Shown here one piece after another: positions 1-6,476 of a DNA stretch of 6,476 nt. The DNA is taken from NCBI GenBank assembly GCA_937871155.1, contig CALMXV010000445.1, positions 1 through 6,476 of the forward strand. Direction: 5' to 3'. Within the stretch, counting starts at the first letter, position 1. Each line of letters starts with the position of its first letter. The notes under the pieces were generated by a model. The model made no database searches. It was not told the DNA's origin and worked only from the letters and a program-made list of their open reading frames with translations. This DNA is from an uncultured Taibaiella sp. (GTDB lineage: Bacteria > Bacteroidota > Bacteroidia > Chitinophagales > Chitinophagaceae). A program made the position numbers and the translations under genes.

Positions 1-1086
1 TCCAATAGTAGCATTTATAGCATTTACTACCGTTTGAATTTGTACATCGTTTACACCACATACTACTAAACCATTTCCTTTCTTCAATTCAGTAGCTGCA
101 CTTACGATACTTTCGTTAAGTTTTTTACTAGCAAAAGAAGGATTAGTACCATTTAATGCATTGTGAATAGCAACAACTACAGCACCATACTCAGATGGTT
201 TACAAGTAGCGCGCACATCAGCTGCTGCACCTGAAATAGTATGCAATGCTTCAAATTGGAAGTGTTTAGCCATTTCAGGTTTCTTAGCACTTACTTTACG
301 AGCTTCGCTGTATTGTTTTGAGAATTCAACAGGTGACAACCAAGTACCTAAGAAATCCGCTCCAACGCTCACAATAGTTTTAGCAGCATTGAAATGATAG
401 GAAGGCAAAGCACGTTTACCATAGCAAGCTTCATTTGCTAACAACATACCTGCATAAGATACACCATCATAAGTTACATGCTTGAAATTTGGATATTTTG
501 CAAGAAACTGAGCTAAAACATCTTTTGAAGTTGGGCTAATGATAGAAGAAGTAACCAAGTAACCTTGCTTTGTAGCTTGTGCTACTAGAGCCTCTTTAAC
601 TTTTTTATCTACATTTTCAAAAGTAGCTTCTTTTTGGTCAATATAAGGGTGACGCAAACGAGCTTTATCATAAAGATTTAAAACAGAAGCCTGAACCTTT
701 GCTGATGTAGCACCTTTTGTGATAGGACATTTTTCGTTACCTTCAATTTTTATTGGTCGACCATCTCTAGTTTTAATTACGATAGAGCAATATTCTCCAC
801 CATCAACAAATGTAGAAGCATAAAAATTAGGAACACCTGGTGTAATATCTTCCGGCTTAATTGCATACGGAATCACTTTTCTTACAGGCATTTCACAGCT
901 AGAAGCTAGTACAGCAGCTGCAGTTCTAAAACCTAGATATTTCAAAAAGTCACGACGTGGTGTATTCGCATCAAGAAGATTACCGCTGATGTCAAATGGA
1001 AGATCTTCTTTGAATTCATCCGCTTGTTGTGGAACTTCCTTGTTCTGAAGCTCCTCTACACCCATCCAATATTGTTTTTGATTCAT
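1..1086 (-). CDS. actB: ActB, iron-sulfur/molybdopterin-like subunit of alternative complex III (partial, N-terminal 362 residues)
   Basis: Periplasmic subunit of the quinol:electron-acceptor oxidoreductase ACIII. The frame is open from ATG at 1086 through the left edge, giving 362 codons; family members are about 1000 residues, so roughly the first third is present. Residues 1-40 are a polar extension starting MNQKQYWMGVEEL, as in the extended-Tat family of MoCo/4Fe-4S proteins. A twin-arginine motif TPRRDFLKYLGF (Arg44, Arg45) precedes a hydrophobic stretch ending in Cys64 (LASSCE), a weak lipobox-like site. Residues 70-362 resemble the molybdopterin-oxidoreductase fold, with the family-like segment VGADFLGTWLSP near 241-252. 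Cysteines occur only singly (64, 100, 120, 221, 295, 343) and no CxxCxxxC cluster motif is present, which fits the cofactor-less first domain known in ActB. The iron-sulfur domain would be in the missing C-terminal part. It lies 168 bp downstream of actA, the usual order. Family assignment is confident; lipidation of Cys64 is inference. Confidence 0.9.
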   Translation of the reverse strand, partial: MNQKQYWMGVEELQNKEVPQQADEFKEDLPFDISGNLLDANTPRRDFLKYLGFRTAAAVLASSCEMPVRKVIPYAIKPEDITPGVPNFYASTFVDGGEYCSIVIKTRDGRPIKIEGNEKCPITKGATSAKVQASVLNLYDKARLRHPYIDQKEATFENVDKKVKEALVAQATKQGYLVTSSIISPTSKDVLAQFLAKYPNFKHVTYDGVSYAGMLLANEACYGKRALPSYHFNAAKTIVSVGADFLGTWLSPVEFSKQYSEARKVSAKKPEMAKHFQFEALHTISGAAADVRATCKPSEYGAVVVAIHNALNGTNPSFASKKLNESIVSAATELKKGNGLVVCGVNDVQIQTVVNAINATIG

Positions 1087-1206
1087 AAATTATATAAAAT
1101 TCAAAAAACTAAAGTTTCAAATTCACAATGCCAACTACACAATTACTAAAATATATTTTTAAAGTTCTTTATCATCACCTATCTCTGAAGATAAGTTTTT
1201 GCTGCT

Positions 1207-1245
1207 TGCTTAAAGCTGTTTTCTATAATTATTTTTCTTTAAGCA
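1207..1245 (-). repeat. Perfect 9-bp inverted repeat in the actA-actB gap (possible mRNA stem-loop)
   Basis: TGCTTAAAG (1207-1215) and CTTTAAGCA (1237-1245) are exact reverse complements separated by a 21-nt AT-rich loop, starting 9 nt after the actA stop codon. In the transcript it could form a stem just beyond the actA reading frame. No U-run follows on the minus strand, the loop is long and the stem has only three G-C pairs, so it is not a standard intrinsic terminator. It could act in mRNA processing or stability between two subunits needed in fixed ratio, or be incidental. Confidence 0.35.
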
Positions 1246-1254
1246 CTTTTACTC

Positions 1255-2508
1255 TTAATAGTGACATTTTTGACACTCTAACCCACCTATATCTTCTACT
1301 GTTACTCCCTTACGTTTTCCACTCTTTATTTCTTCATGATATTTCTCGAAAATGCTGTAATAATTATTATTCGCGAACTGTACTTCAGTTTGTCTATGAC
1401 AATTCACACACCAACCCATAGATAAAGGTGCAAACTGATATACTTCATGCATTTCTTCTACTGGACCATGACAACGTTGACATTGTACTTTACCTGCTAC
1501 TACGTGTTGAGAGTGGTTGAAATATACATGGTCTGGAAGGTTATGTACTTTAACCCATTCAATTGGTTTAGTTATAATATTTCCATTTGCGTCACGTTTG
1601 TAATCTTTCTTTGATGGATCCCATCCGGTATGTTCGTATAATTTTTTGATTTCAGCGGTTCCATCCACCTCTTTACCTTCTGCTGTCACCAACTTCTCTT
1701 CGCCAGTGTATTCGCTGATTTGTTTATGACAGTTCATACAAACATTTGGAGATGGTACCATTGCCATTTTACCTTTATCAGCACTTGAGTGACAATATTG
1801 ACAGTTAATTTGATTAATACCTGCGTGAACTTTATGTGAATAGAAAATAGGTTGCTCCGGCTCGTAATTTTGTTGTCTTCCTATTTCAACAGCTCCATTG
1901 GTAAACCAATAACCACAACAGATAAACATTACGATAACTCCGATAGCTATAAATACTTTATTTCTATAGAAAGGCACTTCTTTTACATTTGGCACCCCTT
2001 CAGCATCATTTGCAATACGACGAAGACCTTGATTGGCACGCCAAAGAATGATTAATACAATCAATAAAGCTATAGTAACAAATGTATAGAGCCATGTATT
2101 ATCTGATGTTTCAGGAGCACCGCCTGCTGCAGGAGCTGTTGAAGGAGCTTTAGGGGCTTCTACAGAATTTACATAAGTAATGATAGCATCAATATCTTCA
2201 TCTGAAAGGGTAGCAAACCCTGGCATTGGAATTTTATTCCATTTGTTGAAAACTTCAACAGCTGCTTTATCACCACTTGCTACTAACCCTGACGAGTTTC
2301 TGATCCAGTCATGTAACCATTTCTTACTTGGTACACGAGCATCTACACCTTTTAAGGCAGGACCCGTAGCATCTTTTAAGGGATTATGACAAGCGGCACA
2401 ATTAGATTGGAACAATGCTTTACCATCAGGAGCGGCAAATGATGTATAATGGCTTAAGAACAATGCCATTATCATTATGATGGAAGTTCTTGCGATTTTT
2501 AGATACAT
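1255..2508 (-). CDS. actA: ActA, six-haem c-type cytochrome subunit of alternative complex III with fused N-terminal mono-haem domain
   Basis: Membrane-anchored periplasmic cytochrome that carries electrons through ACIII. With ATG at 2508 the protein has 417 residues and begins with a Sec signal peptide (about 1-26, ending TSFAA). A class-I cytochrome c domain follows, with CAACH at 37-41 and a likely axial Met95 in IPMPGF. An Ala/Pro-rich linker leads to membrane helices at about 139-157 and 183-204. The penta-haem core then has CQYCH 236-240, CMNCH 257-261, CQRCH 343-347, CVNCH 367-371 and CQKCH 412-416, ending one residue later. Extra histidines in SHKVH (225, 228) and NHSQH (332, 335) are candidate distal haem ligands. 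The frame also extends 11 codons up to a TTG at 2541, but the ATG gives a standard signal peptide with its charges at the N-terminus, so I prefer it. There is no clear ribosome binding site, common in Bacteroidota. Classical ActA has only five haems; the extra domain resembles ActE-type mono-haem cytochromes. Confidence 0.93.
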   Translation of the reverse strand: MYLKIARTSIIMIMALFLSHYTSFAAPDGKALFQSNCAACHNPLKDATGPALKGVDARVPSKKWLHDWIRNSSGLVASGDKAAVEVFNKWNKIPMPGFATLSDEDIDAIITYVNSVEAPKAPSTAPAAGGAPETSDNTWLYTFVTIALLIVLIILWRANQGLRRIANDAEGVPNVKEVPFYRNKVFIAIGVIVMFICCGYWFTNGAVEIGRQQNYEPEQPIFYSHKVHAGINQINCQYCHSSADKGKMAMVPSPNVCMNCHKQISEYTGEEKLVTAEGKEVDGTAEIKKLYEHTGWDPSKKDYKRDANGNIITKPIEWVKVHNLPDHVYFNHSQHVVAGKVQCQRCHGPVEEMHEVYQFAPLSMGWCVNCHRQTEVQFANNNYYSIFEKYHEEIKSGKRKGVTVEDIGGLECQKCHY

Positions 2509-2577
2509 TGGCTTTTTGAATTCTGTCACAGGAATAAACAAATTCGGAAATTAACTTTCCTTTTACGTGAAACGAGG

Positions 2578-2585
2578 CAAAACTA
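2578..2585 (-). promoter_or_regulatory. Candidate Bacteroidota -7 promoter box for actA
   Basis: Read on the minus strand this is TAGTTTTG, an exact match to the Bacteroidota -7 consensus TAnnTTTG. Initiation a few bases downstream would give a leader of about 60 nt before the actA ATG. No TTG/TTTG -33 element is found at the usual 17-23 bp spacing; the nearest TTTTG is only 12 bp away. Because the box is short and the DNA AT-rich, this is a weak call. Confidence 0.25.
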
Positions 2586-2649
2586 CAACACAAACTGCAA
2601 AAGTTATAACGATTTTTGAAAAATTTTTTCCTTTATTGACAAGGGTTTC

Positions 2650-2671
2650 AGCCTATATTTTAATATTGGCT
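2650..2671. promoter_or_regulatory. 22-bp near-perfect palindrome, operator-like
   Basis: The arms AGCCTATATT (2650-2659) and AATATTGGCT (2662-2671) are inverted copies with 9 of 10 positions matching; the exception is T2654 against T2667. The centre is TT. The even-length dyad with G/C-rich ends and an AT core looks like a site for a dimeric regulator. It lies about 65 bp upstream of the candidate -7 box of actA. I cannot name the regulator, and palindromes of AT-rich cores do arise by chance, but the AGCC/GGCT ends make this one stand out from its surroundings. Confidence 0.4.
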
Positions 2672-2674
2672 ATT

Positions 2675-2696
2675 TGACACTGTCATTTTTTTGTCA
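2675..2696. promoter_or_regulatory. TGACA/TGTCA half-site cluster upstream of actA
   Basis: TGACACTGTCA (2675-2685) is a perfect 5-bp inverted repeat around C2680. A further TGTCA at 2692-2696 repeats the right half-site exactly 11 bp along, one helical turn. A fourth copy, TGACA within TTGACAA (2636-2642), lies on the other side of the 22-bp palindrome. The arrangement suggests cooperative binding of a dimeric regulator. Which protein binds is not evident, and the function is inferred from symmetry and position only. Confidence 0.35.
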
Positions 2697-2816
2697 GAAA
2701 AAGAATGAATTTGATTGTTGTTTTTAAGATTGCTTTCTGTTAATTTTTTTATGATTTCTTTATTCAACATTTAGTTCTTGACTCTAAATTTTCTATTTAA
2801 TTACAAACGCTACATT

Positions 2817-5800
2817 TTAATCAACAGTAATCACATGTGGTTTATCTACTTTAGTATCTAGATTAACTTTCGGTGGTTTGGTTCCAAATTTACCCGTGTT
2901 ATTATCAGGTGTTCTATCTATCAATTTATGATAAGGGTCAATACCTGCTGATGTTGGCTTTTCTTTCACCCATATTTCAAAGGTCTTTTCCGGTAGGTCC
3001 ATCTTGATGCGTTGTAGATAAAGTTCTTTATCAAATTTTTGGTTTTTCTTTTCAGTGAAAACTCCAATGTCTATATAATCTGCAATAGGAACCTTTGTTT
3101 GTTTGCCTACACTATCCGACCGAAATTTTGCACTGCCTACAGTAAGTTTCACCAAGTATCCACCACCTTTTGCAGGTTGAAAAGAAAGGTCTTTGACATA
3201 GTTTTCGTAGATAGTAATTGTCTCAAACATATCCTTAATGATATATTGTAAAGAGTCCGGTGTTGCTGCACGTATTTCATTTATAAACTCAATTGCATTA
3301 GTATAAGGCGGCTCTTGAAATGCTACTTTATGAAGGTATTGACTCAAGGTTTTGTTAAGTGCTTCTTCTCCTAAATAATCTCTCAAAGAATACATGATTA
3401 CACTTCCTTTGTTATAATGGATATAGCCCTGGTTTTCGCAAAGCATCAACGGTACTTCGCTTTTGGTTTCTAGGGTTCTTCCCTTTAAGTAATCATCCAA
3501 CTCATACCTCAAGAATTTTTTCATTGCTTGTTTTCCGTATTCTTTTTCCATCACCATTAATGCACTGTATTGGCTCATCGTTTCCGACATCAACACACTT
3601 CCTTGTACATTGCCACCAATCACTTGGTGCGCCCACCATTGATGCGCAACTTCATGTGCAGTAACATAAAAAGGAACATCAATTTTATTCGGGTCATCCT
3701 CGACTTTAGTAATGAATCCTATACTTTCTGAAAATGGAATGGTATTTGGAAAAGATTGAGCGAAGTTGGCATATCTTGGAAACTCAATAATGCGAATTTG
3801 ATTATGTTGGTATGGGCTAAAATTCCTAGTGTAATAAGCTAAAGATTGCTTAATACTTTTAATCATTCTGTCCACATTATACTCATGACCTTTGTTGTAG
3901 TAAATCTCGATATTTACATCTTTCCAACGATCTCGTTTTACTTCATATCTAGCACTTAAAAATGAATAAAAATTTAGGATAGGACTATCCATCTTATAAG
4001 TAAAATATCGTCTTCCATTTTGGTTCCATTCCTTCTGAAGATATCCCGGCGCGATAGCTATTTGATCCTTGCTAGTACTGATGGTAGCTTCGAATCGAAT
4101 CCAGTCGGCGTCTTTTGATATATAGGTATTCCTTCTGGCAAGACTATCTGAAATAGCTGCCATTCTTGGCTTAGGCAATAAGCCATACTTTTTTCTTGCT
4201 ACATTTTCTCCTAGTTCTGCATCTGCATTATATCCGATTGAAGGGAACAACATATTGTTTATAAAAGTGCCGTTGTTGACTACTGACATATCTGTTGTGC
4301 CGTTTTCAAAACCATGTTGAGTATATCTTAATTTAAATGTAAAATCTAAGCTGTCTTGAGGCTGTAAAGGTTGTTGAAGTTTTATCATCATCACGCCAAA
4401 GTGCTTATCATCTATAAGGGTTGTGTACGGCTTACTTATAACAAAAGGCTGGTAGTGATATTTTTGATCTGCATCGCTTTGATAATTGATGAAGAGGGTA
4501 TCAATAGGCTGTGTATGTTTATTCTTCAACGTATAAACTCCTATTGCTTCAAAGCCACGCGTATCTGTAAATAAATCAAGTTTTATATCCGATGCTACAA
4601 CGCGAGGTTGTAATGTATGCTCATAAGGTTTATACTTTTTTTCAAAAGCAACGGCTTCCATCTCCATTTCTTTTGGTGTATAAATTTTATTTAGCACATT
4701 AGTATTATAAAAAATATAACCACCTGCACTAACTGCAAATACCAAACAAAGAACAAGGGCTAGTTTATGTCCCTTATTAAAATCTGCTTTTGCTAAACGA
4801 TAACGTGATTTCCATCTTTTTTCTTTTCCTCTTGAGAATATCATAATTGCAAATAGCCCTAAGACTAAGACAATACTACCCCAATAACTATTATACAAAA
4901 ACCAAGTAGCCGTAGTATGTCCATAGCCATTCATATCAGAATAAGGCATCGCCGGCCCATCTGAGCCAAACATATAAATTTGATTATTCCACTCCAGTAA
5001 ACTGAACACAATACTCATAAATAACAACGGCACTAAGGATAAGAAAAAGCCTAAGTATTTATTAGGAGTGTACACTTGAACGGCTAAACATAAACCAATA
5101 GTAATGGAAAAGCCCACAAGCATTCTAAAAGCTGAAATAAGATAATGGAAGGGTTCAATATTCGTATAGCTCATAGAAAGCTGAATACTAATGCCGGTAA
5201 GAATGGTAATGATTTCCAACACAGCAACCACACCTATTAACCCTAAGTATTTTGAAAAATATAGCTGTGTATTGCTTACAGGAGTGGCGCCTACCAATTC
5301 ATCCACTTTCTCTTCTCGTTCTCGCCATATAATAGTACCTGAAAAAAACACTACTAGTATGAGAATAAAAAACTGAAAGATACCCGCAACGTTCTCTAAG
5401 ATTTTATAAGTAACCGGATAGGTAGCGGTTTCATACATCGCATCCATATACTGAGCAAGTACAAACATCATCACCATACCTAAAGCACTAATGATAATAA
5501 AGAAGGAACTTTTTACCATTTTCAAAAACTCAAACTTGGCTAGATACGCAAGGTTTTTCCACTGTGCCATGAAGCTAAAGTCTTGTTTGGGAATTGGTAA
5601 TTGGCTTAATGGTATTTGTCGATCGCTGGTAATAGTTTCATCACTTGATTTTCTTTTCCACCATACAAATGGTTGTAAAAATTGTGAGAAACTAAATTTA
5701 TAATAACTAATAAAAGTCAATAAGCCTGCAATGCTCAACCATAAAATACGATTGTAAAGGATAGTTCCTGAAAACGGTACCAATAAAGTGTTTTTCTCCT

Positions 5801-6476
5801 CAGGAGTCCAATATTTTGTTGTTTGTCGAAAGGCTTGTGCTCCAAAAGGCTCAAGAATAGCAGCTATTGTGCTGTTATCTAATTTAGCCGTTATACTACT
5901 TGTGATAATACGAATCACCAATAGGATAATACAAAAGAGATAGGCTGAAAGTGTATTGCGGGTATAGGTAGTAATAGCAAAAATGATGATGCCTATTAAT
6001 AGGATATTGGGTATCGTAAATATGATAAATGGTTGAAGGAAATTAATGATTTTAAAAGCACCCATCAAAGGTGTTCCTAAGCCAAACAACGTACCTACAC
6101 AATAACCTAATAGCTGTCCTAAGAATACAAATATAGCCACACAACATACCGCTAAAAAGCGACCAAAGAAATAATCTGATTTTGATAAGGGCTTCGTAAA
6201 GAAAAAAGGATATGTGTTGTACTGATAATCTTTTTGAATTGCTGTAGCCATCAATGCCACGAGGATGACACTATTCACCAATCCAAGGATATTATTATTC
6301 ATGCCTGCAAGTATGCTTGATACGGCAAATGCGGAGTTAGCTATTGTATTAGAGTCGTGTTGAGCTACATCAAAAACACCGGATACAGCCAAGCCAACAA
6401 ACAACGACAACGCAAAGAAAATAACGAAATAGATATAGGTGGCCGGTTTCTTAGCATGTTGTTTCAGCTCAAAGAA
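2817..6476 (-). CDS. ABC-2-type permease fused to M1-family zinc metallopeptidase (5' end just outside window)
   Basis: The frame is open to the right edge: 1219 codons plus TAA at 2817-2819. It begins FFELKQHAKKPATYIYF, which looks like residue 5-10 of an ABC-2 permease, so only a few codons are missing. A TTG at 6408-6410 is in frame but lies inside the first membrane helix, so it is not the start. Counting from the edge, I see about 13 hydrophobic helices: six (near 12-34, 63-80, 106-132, 146-172, 176-195, 242-261), a basic linker, six more (323-343, 361-383, 409-433, 445-469, 473-494, 528-550) and one tether (570-592). Residues 593-1219 are an M1-type peptidase: zinc motif HEVAH 941-945, third ligand Glu965, and catalytic-type Tyr1021 in HYNKG. 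An odd helix number puts the peptidase outside the cytoplasm. The protein ends with a beta-type domain containing AGIDPYHKLIDRTPDNN. Substrate and transport role are unknown; an ATP-binding partner gene is expected beyond the right edge. Confidence 0.9.
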   Translation of the reverse strand, partial: FFELKQHAKKPATYIYFVIFFALSLFVGLAVSGVFDVAQHDSNTIANSAFAVSSILAGMNNNILGLVNSVILVALMATAIQKDYQYNTYPFFFTKPLSKSDYFFGRFLAVCCVAIFVFLGQLLGYCVGTLFGLGTPLMGAFKIINFLQPFIIFTIPNILLIGIIIFAITTYTRNTLSAYLFCIILLVIRIITSSITAKLDNSTIAAILEPFGAQAFRQTTKYWTPEEKNTLLVPFSGTILYNRILWLSIAGLLTFISYYKFSFSQFLQPFVWWKRKSSDETITSDRQIPLSQLPIPKQDFSFMAQWKNLAYLAKFEFLKMVKSSFFIIISALGMVMMFVLAQYMDAMYETATYPVTYKILENVAGIFQFFILILVVFFSGTIIWREREEKVDELVGATPVSNTQLYFSKYLGLIGVVAVLEIITILTGISIQLSMSYTNIEPFHYLISAFRMLVGFSITIGLCLAVQVYTPNKYLGFFLSLVPLLFMSIVFSLLEWNNQIYMFGSDGPAMPYSDMNGYGHTTATWFLYNSYWGSIVLVLGLFAIMIFSRGKEKRWKSRYRLAKADFNKGHKLALVLCLVFAVSAGGYIFYNTNVLNKIYTPKEMEMEAVAFEKKYKPYEHTLQPRVVASDIKLDLFTDTRGFEAIGVYTLKNKHTQPIDTLFINYQSDADQKYHYQPFVISKPYTTLIDDKHFGVMMIKLQQPLQPQDSLDFTFKLRYTQHGFENGTTDMSVVNNGTFINNMLFPSIGYNADAELGENVARKKYGLLPKPRMAAISDSLARRNTYISKDADWIRFEATISTSKDQIAIAPGYLQKEWNQNGRRYFTYKMDSPILNFYSFLSARYEVKRDRWKDVNIEIYYNKGHEYNVDRMIKSIKQSLAYYTRNFSPYQHNQIRIIEFPRYANFAQSFPNTIPFSESIGFITKVEDDPNKIDVPFYVTAHEVAHQWWAHQVIGGNVQGSVLMSETMSQYSALMVMEKEYGKQAMKKFLRYELDDYLKGRTLETKSEVPLMLCENQGYIHYNKGSVIMYSLRDYLGEEALNKTLSQYLHKVAFQEPPYTNAIEFINEIRAATPDSLQYIIKDMFETITIYENYVKDLSFQPAKGGGYLVKLTVGSAKFRSDSVGKQTKVPIADYIDIGVFTEKKNQKFDKELYLQRIKMDLPEKTFEIWVKEKPTSAGIDPYHKLIDRTPDNNTGKFGTKPPKVNLDTKVDKPHVITVD

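Larger units (their letters stand above)
2509..2816. other. Intergenic region between the permease/peptidase gene and actA
   Basis: These 308 bp separate the stop of the permease/peptidase gene from the actA start. I see no credible gene on either strand and no GC-rich hairpin with a T-run that would serve as an intrinsic terminator for the upstream gene. The stretch is very AT-rich with long A and T tracts (for example 2612-2630 and 2744-2750). The organised part is 2636-2697, which holds the dyads listed separately, followed towards actA by a candidate promoter box at 2578-2585. The length and these sites suggest that actA starts its own transcription unit here. Confidence 0.6.

Noticed and set aside
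1087..1130. A promoter directly ahead of actB (TAGTTTTT-like box on the minus strand)
   Set aside because: The last G of the -7 consensus is missing in register and a -33 element is only marginal; co-transcription with actA is the simpler view.
1180..1193. TATCT-CTGA-AGATA mini-hairpin
   Set aside because: Only 5 bp with one G-C pair; expected by chance in DNA this AT-rich.
1128..1421. A 97-codon plus-strand open frame overlapping the actA 3' end and the gap
   Set aside because: It overlaps the last haem motifs of actA on the opposite strand, its composition is Leu/Tyr/His-rich as expected for antisense of AT-rich coding DNA, and it matches no family I recognise.
2546..2560. GGAAA-TTAAC-TTTCC inverted repeat in the putative actA leader
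   Set aside because: The 5-bp stem is too short and weak to call a regulatory structure, though its minus-strand GGAAA overlaps the possible ribosome binding region.
2612..2630. A/T-tract palindrome ATTTTT-G-AAAAAT followed by more T
   Set aside because: The one-base centre cannot form a hairpin and there is no GC stem, so it is not a terminator; it is low-complexity AT sequence, at most a bend.
1852..5703. Several plus-strand open frames of 61-70 codons (1852-2055, 2180-2389, 3039-3251, 4371-4574, 5191-5376, 5491-5703)
   Set aside because: All lie wholly within actA or the permease/peptidase gene on the opposite strand, are short, and show no domain or start signal. They are antisense shadows.
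6408..6410. TTG as the start of the permease/peptidase gene
   Set aside because: The frame continues upstream to the window edge with FFELKQHAKKPATYIYF, a typical cytoplasmic lead-in to the first helix of ABC-2 permeases; starting at the TTG would cut that helix in half.

Overview
The window looks like Bacteroidota chromosome: AT-rich DNA, no clear Shine-Dalgarno sequences ahead of the starts, and gene families typical of that phylum. The two genes on the left encode the first subunits of the respiratory alternative complex III (ACIII). The gene on the right is an ABC-2 permease/M1 peptidase fusion of a kind I know mainly from Bacteroidota. I cannot place the genus.

All three genes are on the minus strand, so transcription runs from high to low coordinates. 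From right to left: (1) 6476-2817, a very large membrane protein with two ABC-2-type permease halves followed by an extracytoplasmic M1 zinc-metallopeptidase domain; its first few codons lie beyond the right edge. (2) A 308-bp gap (2816-2509) with a cluster of dyad-symmetric sites and a candidate -7 promoter box. (3) 2508-1255, actA, a six-haem cytochrome in which a mono-haem cytochrome c domain is fused ahead of the penta-haem ActA core. (4) A 168-bp gap with one perfect 9-bp inverted repeat. (5) 1086-1, the first 362 codons of actB, with an N-terminal extension, a Tat signal and the start of a cofactor-less molybdopterin-oxidoreductase-like domain; it runs off the left edge.

ActA and ActB form the periplasmic electron-transfer part of ACIII, which oxidises membrane quinol and passes electrons through iron-sulfur clusters and haems c to a cytochrome c or directly to a terminal oxidase. 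The rest of the operon (actC, D, E, F and often cytochrome oxidase genes) would be expected to the left of the window. The permease/peptidase gene is probably a separate unit; its ATP-binding partner would be expected to the right. No RNA genes, insertion sequences, CRISPR arrays or phage genes were seen. The items most worth a second look are the dyad cluster ahead of actA and the architecture of the permease/peptidase. The window is otherwise ordinary respiratory and membrane-protein coding DNA, and I did not find a convincing undescribed system in it.
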